From DASQFQ01 sp039934455 (GTDB taxonomy: Bacteria; Actinomycetota; Thermoleophilia; Solirubrobacterales; Solirubrobacteraceae): a DNA stretch of 9,501 bases. Made by a program: the position numbers and the translations under genes. A model generated the notes under the pieces. It did not search any database, had not been told where the DNA came from, and worked only from the letters and a program-made list of their open reading frames with translations. The stretch spans positions 1 to 9,501 of the forward strand of contig JBDTMF010000166.1 in NCBI GenBank assembly GCA_039934455.1, written 5' to 3'. Of the stretch, positions 6,419 to 9,501 are shown piece after piece. Numbering within the stretch: the first letter of the stretch is position 1; each line of letters opens with the position of its first letter.

Positions 6419-6961
6419 TCAGCAGGCGACGATGAGGTGGAAGGGGAGCTTCGTCGGGCTGCCTGCCGCGTCGTAGGTCCTGACCAGCACGCTCCCGCCT
6501 TCGCGAGCGACGGTGATACGTCCGGCCGGGGGTGTGACGATCCCGCCGCCTTCGACCGTAGCCAGCGTCGCGGTTGAGACACAGTCGTCAACTGAACGAT
6601 CAAATGCGACGAGGAACTCATTCATTCCGCGCGTTCCCGCGGTGACCGCGTTGCCGCGGATTCTGCTGCCAGCTGAGCTGACCGCCGCACGGTAGGTCAC
6701 ACCGGATGCGCCGGGCGGACCGGTTGGGCCGGTCGTCCCGGTGGCGCCCGTTTGTCCGCGAAGAGTCCTACGAGCCGTCGTGGAAATATCCCGCACTCCG
6801 AGCGACCGATCCTTGACCTCGCTCGACCTCACGGCGCCCCGACGGATTTGCTTCGCGCCGACGCTGTTGCGGGGCAGGGTCAGCGCGTACGAGGTTCCTC
6901 CCAGCGCGATGAACAGCGCCAGGGATGAGACGACGTTTCCGTAACTCAGCCTTTTCCGCAT
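6419..6961 (-). CDS. Exported protein with short collagen-like stretch and C-terminal beta module
   Basis: A 180-residue probable surface protein. A basic M-R-K-R start is followed by a hydrophobic segment at about 9-26, either a signal peptide (possible cleavage after S-Y-A) or an N-terminal anchor. Residues 30-60 carry the N-S-V-x-x-K-Q-I and E-V-K-D-R-S-L pattern that I associate with many Thermoleophilia exported proteins. Residues 69-87 are six Gly-X-Y triplets. The C-terminal module, about 90-180, has Cys127 and a terminal Cys180 that could form a disulfide, and ends in F-H-L-I-V-A-C. I chose the ATG at 6961 because GAGAGG lies 8 bases upstream and the signal then sits at the N-terminus; an ATG at 6997 would add 12 residues with a poorly spaced ribosome site. 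Its stop lies one base from the stop of the convergent acidic-protein gene. It is 61 bases downstream of the large surface-protein gene and may share its transcript. Ligand or role unknown. Confidence 0.88.
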   Translation of the reverse strand: MRKRLSYGNVVSSLALFIALGGTSYALTLPRNSVGAKQIRRGAVRSSEVKDRSLGVRDISTTARRTLRGQTGATGTTGPTGPPGASGVTYRAAVSSAGSRIRGNAVTAGTRGMNEFLVAFDRSVDDCVSTATLATVEGGGIVTPPAGRITVAREGGSVLVRTYDAAGSPTKLPFHLIVAC

Positions 6962-6969
6962 TGGTGCCG

Positions 6970-6975
6970 CCTCTC
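6970..6975 (-). promoter_or_regulatory. Ribosome binding site deciding the collagen-like protein start
   Basis: GAGAGG on the minus strand lies 8 bases before the ATG at 6961 and favours it over the ATG at 6997. Confidence 0.6.
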
Positions 6976-7022
6976 TCGAAGGTTCCGTTGACGACATACA
7001 TCCCCGGCGCCAGAAGTTGCGC

Positions 7023-9194
7023 TCAGAGCCCTATGACCGTGACTTTGACTGACCGCGACGTTCCCGTCTCATACGGATATCCAGACTCCCTGGGGATTCG
7101 CACACGGAACCGGTAGCGCACGTTGCCGCGCGTGGCCGAGAACCGATATGGAAGCGACCAGCGTCCCGTCCTGGCGTGCGCTCGCGTGGTTCCGAACGTC
7201 AGCCAGCGCCCGCGCGCCCGCGCCTGGACCTCGATGAGCTTGCCGGAGGAGGGGAAGGGCCGGCCCCGCAGACGGCCACGGAACGTGACGCCCTCGCCAT
7301 TGACGACGCGGTGCCGATCGACTGAGATCGACGAGGCGGCGCGGACGCCGAGCCGCACGACGGCGGTCCGGCCGCGGATGGTGTCGCTGCCCCCGAAGCG
7401 GAAACGGAGGGTTCGGCTCGGTCCCCGGAGCGCTCTGAAGACGAAACGACCGGTCTTGCTCGTCCGAAGGGTCGCGATCGGCCGCCATGGCGCCGCCGGC
7501 AGATGCGTCTGCGCAAGCACATCGATGTTGCGGGCGACAAGCGGATTCCCACCCGGACTGGTCAGCCGGCCGCGGAGCAGGATGGTGCGCCCGTATCGGC
7601 TGCGCGGCTTCTCGATCAGGACGATGCGGTATCGACGCTTGCCGTTGGCTCCCCGTGCACGAACCCGCTTTCGCTTGCCGACACGGAGACTGGTCTTGAT
7701 CCGGAGCGGCAGGGCCAGTGCGGCGCTCTTCCCGTCCGTGCGCCGATCCGTCGAGCGTTCGTTGCCAGCCAGGTCCCTCGCGCGGGCTCGCAGGTCGTAG
7801 ATCCCGTCCGCGAGGTGCTCGTCATCGACCGTTGCCGAGAACCCGTTCCTGTCCATGACCACCGGGAGGCTGGTCGACGTTGAGCTTCCACGCCGGGTGA
7901 GAAGGATCTCCTGCACGCCGAGGCCCGAGCCGACGTCCTGAGCCTTGACTCGCACCAGTGTCGGCCGCTCCGGAGATGGCGGCAAGAAGCCGAGCGTTGG
8001 CGCTCGATCGTCAAAGCGCAGGATCGTCTCGGCCATATTGAGGGGGTTCTGATTCCCGGCCGAGTCTCGTAGCGAGACCCGAGCTCGCCACTGACCTGGG
8101 CTGGGAACATGGATACCGGCCACCGAGCTCAAGCCCGCGCCGGACAGGGTCGGGGTGACGCATGTGGCTCCTGACGCGACAGGGGCGATCAGACACAGCT
8201 CGATCGATGCACCCGCGATCGGGGCGGCCGACTGACGAGGGTTGGCCCAATGAAGTCGGAACGAGTTCGTCCCTCTCCACCCCGTGCCACCATCCACTCC
8301 CAGGGCGGAGGGTCCGTCCGGTGCGGTGTTGTCGACGCCAACGCGCCGGGTCACCTGAGAACGATTCCCCGCCGAGTCCACTGCCGCAGCCGCGAGAGTG
8401 TGTAGTCCGTCGGAGAGTCTCGCGGTTTCAATCGGGAACGAGTCGCCTCCGTTTGGACAGGGCACTGCGCGAGTCGCGTCGCAGGGACGTTCCAGGGTGG
8501 CTTGCAGTTGGCCGTCAACTAGCACGCCGGTGCTTCGGATGCCGACTCCGTCGTTGGCCCCCACGACGACGTCTTGCCAGCCCCTGCGCCAGCCCCTTGC
8601 AGCGAGCGATCCGCCCGAGATGGAGACGCTCGGAGCGCTGTCCTCCGCGAGTACGACCGTTACCTTCCGCAGCGCGGCCAGCGCGTAGAGAGCGTCGCGA
8701 GGACAGGTGGTCCGGCCGCAGATCACCAGCGCAGAGACACGGCCCGTCGAGAGGCCACCGATGTCGAAAGCCGTCCAGTATCCGAACGTGCTCTGGCAAC
8801 CCGTTCCGCACCAGAGCCATTGGCCCAGCGTCTCGTCACGGATGCCGGCCTGCCAGCCGCCGGTACTCGTCTGGTTGATCTCCCCGGTGACGCGCACGAT
8901 GCGTGCCCCGGGAGGCGCGTCGAAGAAGACCCTCGCGCTGGAGTACCCCGGCGCTGACGCCGTACCCCCGGTGTTGCGCGCGGCCATGCCTTCGGTGAGC
9001 CGCCCGTTCACCGACATCCCACCCGGACACTCGATGAAGGCGTCTGCGGAGCCGTTGCTGCGGTTCGGTTGCCAGGAGTTGTTGATGTTGTCGAAACAAG
9101 CCGTGACGGCGTACTGGCCTGCGTGGGCTGCGGGCGGAGCTACCGCGACCGCGGAAGCGGCGGCGAGCGTCAAGCAAACGAGTCGGCGGATCAT
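7023..9194 (-). CDS. Large secreted protein with N-terminal jelly-roll-like and repeated Ig-like domains
   Basis: A secreted protein of 723 residues with no recognised enzyme motif. The signal peptide is residues 1-25 (I-R-R then hydrophobic, cleavage after A-H-A). Residues 26-185 form a Cys-containing domain (33, 56, 129, 133, 159, 164) rich in Gly, Trp and aromatic residues, which looks like a lectin- or jelly-roll-type fold. Three Ig-like modules follow at about 186-290, 291-397 and 398-490, each carrying a D-(S/L)-A-G-N motif (D273, D377, D474), roughly one per 100 residues. Two further beta modules at about 530-615 and 616-723 resemble carboxypeptidase-regulatory-like or Ig-like domains and are very rich in Arg. 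No sorting signal or C-terminal membrane anchor is visible. The start is secure, with an excellent purine-rich ribosome site 8 bases upstream. The ATG overlaps the stop of the upstream partial gene. Probable role: carbohydrate binding or adhesion at the surface (inference). Confidence 0.92.
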   Translation of the reverse strand: MIRRLVCLTLAAASAVAVAPPAAHAGQYAVTACFDNINNSWQPNRSNGSADAFIECPGGMSVNGRLTEGMAARNTGGTASAPGYSSARVFFDAPPGARIVRVTGEINQTSTGGWQAGIRDETLGQWLWCGTGCQSTFGYWTAFDIGGLSTGRVSALVICGRTTCPRDALYALAALRKVTVVLAEDSAPSVSISGGSLAARGWRRGWQDVVVGANDGVGIRSTGVLVDGQLQATLERPCDATRAVPCPNGGDSFPIETARLSDGLHTLAAAAVDSAGNRSQVTRRVGVDNTAPDGPSALGVDGGTGWRGTNSFRLHWANPRQSAAPIAGASIELCLIAPVASGATCVTPTLSGAGLSSVAGIHVPSPGQWRARVSLRDSAGNQNPLNMAETILRFDDRAPTLGFLPPSPERPTLVRVKAQDVGSGLGVQEILLTRRGSSTSTSLPVVMDRNGFSATVDDEHLADGIYDLRARARDLAGNERSTDRRTDGKSAALALPLRIKTSLRVGKRKRVRARGANGKRRYRIVLIEKPRSRYGRTILLRGRLTSPGGNPLVARNIDVLAQTHLPAAPWRPIATLRTSKTGRFVFRALRGPSRTLRFRFGGSDTIRGRTAVVRLGVRAASSISVDRHRVVNGEGVTFRGRLRGRPFPSSGKLIEVQARARGRWLTFGTTRAHARTGRWSLPYRFSATRGNVRYRFRVRIPRESGYPYETGTSRSVKVTVIGL

Positions 9195-9501
9195 GGCTCG
9201 AACTCCCCTCCTCCGGTGGATGGTGCGGCGGCCGGGGCGGCCGGGGCGGGGTTGGCGGACTGCTCGAACGAGAAGTCCTGGGTTCCCGCCTGGGCCGGGG
9301 AGATCGGGGCCTGCTCGTGGCTCGTGGGGGCTGACTTCGTCGTGGCCCGGCTCGTGTGGTGGTGGACCGTTCTCGCCGGCGTCGGCGTCGGGGTTCGCGC
9401 GACGGCTCGGCTTGCGGGTGCGGGCAGGCGGACGAGCTTCTTCTCGGTGGCCCTGCGCTTCGCGGTCCTCTCCTCGCTGCGGATCGCCGGCTTGGGGTCG
9501 G
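9191..9501 (-). CDS. C-terminal part of a Pro/Ala/Thr-rich protein (partial, runs off window)
   Basis: An open minus-strand frame enters from the right edge (first full codon at 9499) and runs 102 codons to a TGA at 9193-9191. It overlaps the ATG of the 723-residue gene by ATGA. The visible part is low in complexity: a charged start rich in Lys, Arg and Glu, a Pro/Thr/Ala region with a His-His-His run, then a Gln/Ser/Ala/Pro tail containing D-F-S-F-E and ending G-G-G-E-F-E-P. No catalytic domain is visible, so the function must lie in the missing N-terminal part. The composition fits either a wall-spanning linker of an exported protein or a disordered tail of a cytoplasmic regulator. Frame choice rests on the exact stop/start overlap and on the continuous frame. 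Confidence 0.75.
   Translation of the reverse strand, partial: DPKPAIRSEERTAKRRATEKKLVRLPAPASRAVARTPTPTPARTVHHHTSRATTKSAPTSHEQAPISPAQAGTQDFSFEQSANPAPAAPAAAPSTGGGEFEP
9203..9214 (-). promoter_or_regulatory. Strong ribosome binding site inside the upstream gene's last codons
   Basis: GGAGGAGGGGAG on the minus strand ends 8 bases before the ATG at 9194. The same bases encode the Gly-Gly-Gly-Glu of the partial gene's tail, so this end of the protein may be shaped by the need for a ribosome site. Confidence 0.75.

Noticed and set aside
9225..9250. Short direct repeat of a GGCCGGGGC-like unit as a possible regulatory or recombination site
   Set aside because: It encodes the Pro/Ala-rich tail of the partial gene, so it is explained by low-complexity coding sequence.
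1..9501. Search for CRISPR arrays, tRNA/rRNA, insertion sequences, integrases or phage genes
   Set aside because: No spaced direct repeats, cloverleaf-like sequence, terminal inverted repeats or transposase motifs were seen.

Overview
The window is high-GC DNA with strong G/C preference at third codon positions and Shine-Dalgarno-type starts, so it looks actinobacterial. The best guess is Thermoleophilia (Solirubrobacter/Conexibacter-like). This rests on a secreted protein whose N-terminal anchor, short Gly-X-Y stretch and C-terminal Cys-ended module are familiar from that group, and on a large secreted protein built of Ig-like repeats carrying D-(S/L)-A-G-N motifs. The taxonomic call is inference from recognised architecture, not from a marker gene.

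Layout. (1) 2-1410, plus strand: a probable lipoprotein gene overlapping by ATGA a compact membrane-anchored Ser/Thr protein kinase. Together they look like a small surface-signalling pair. (2) 1411-1453: a short convergent gap holding a strong GC-rich imperfect hairpin. (3) 1454-4645, minus strand: a 1063-residue secreted M14 zinc carboxypeptidase with all catalytic residues present, flanked by PPC-like and Ig-like beta-sandwich domains. (4) 4681-6417, plus strand: a group II PLP-dependent decarboxylase-family enzyme and, 9 bases downstream, a small acidic protein of unknown function. This pair is divergent from the carboxypeptidase across only 35 bases. (5) 6419-9501, minus strand: three genes for exported or probably surface-associated proteins. 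In transcription order they are a partial Pro/Ala/Thr-rich protein entering from the right edge, a 723-residue exported multi-domain beta-sandwich protein (ATGA overlap), and a 180-residue protein with a collagen-like stretch.

How the genes work together. Most products (lipoprotein, transmembrane kinase, secreted peptidase, two or three exported structural proteins) act at or outside the membrane, so the window is mainly about the cell surface. The PLP enzyme is the one clear cytoplasmic metabolic gene. A secreted carboxypeptidase releasing C-terminal amino acids next to an amino-acid decarboxylase is a possible functional link, but the sequence does not prove it. I found no RNA gene, CRISPR array, insertion sequence, integrase or phage gene. 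Nothing here is convincingly a new defence or mobile system. The best leads are a Phe in place of the catalytic-loop Tyr in the decarboxylase, the reduced C-lobe of the kinase coupled to a lipoprotein, and the coupled surface-protein genes.
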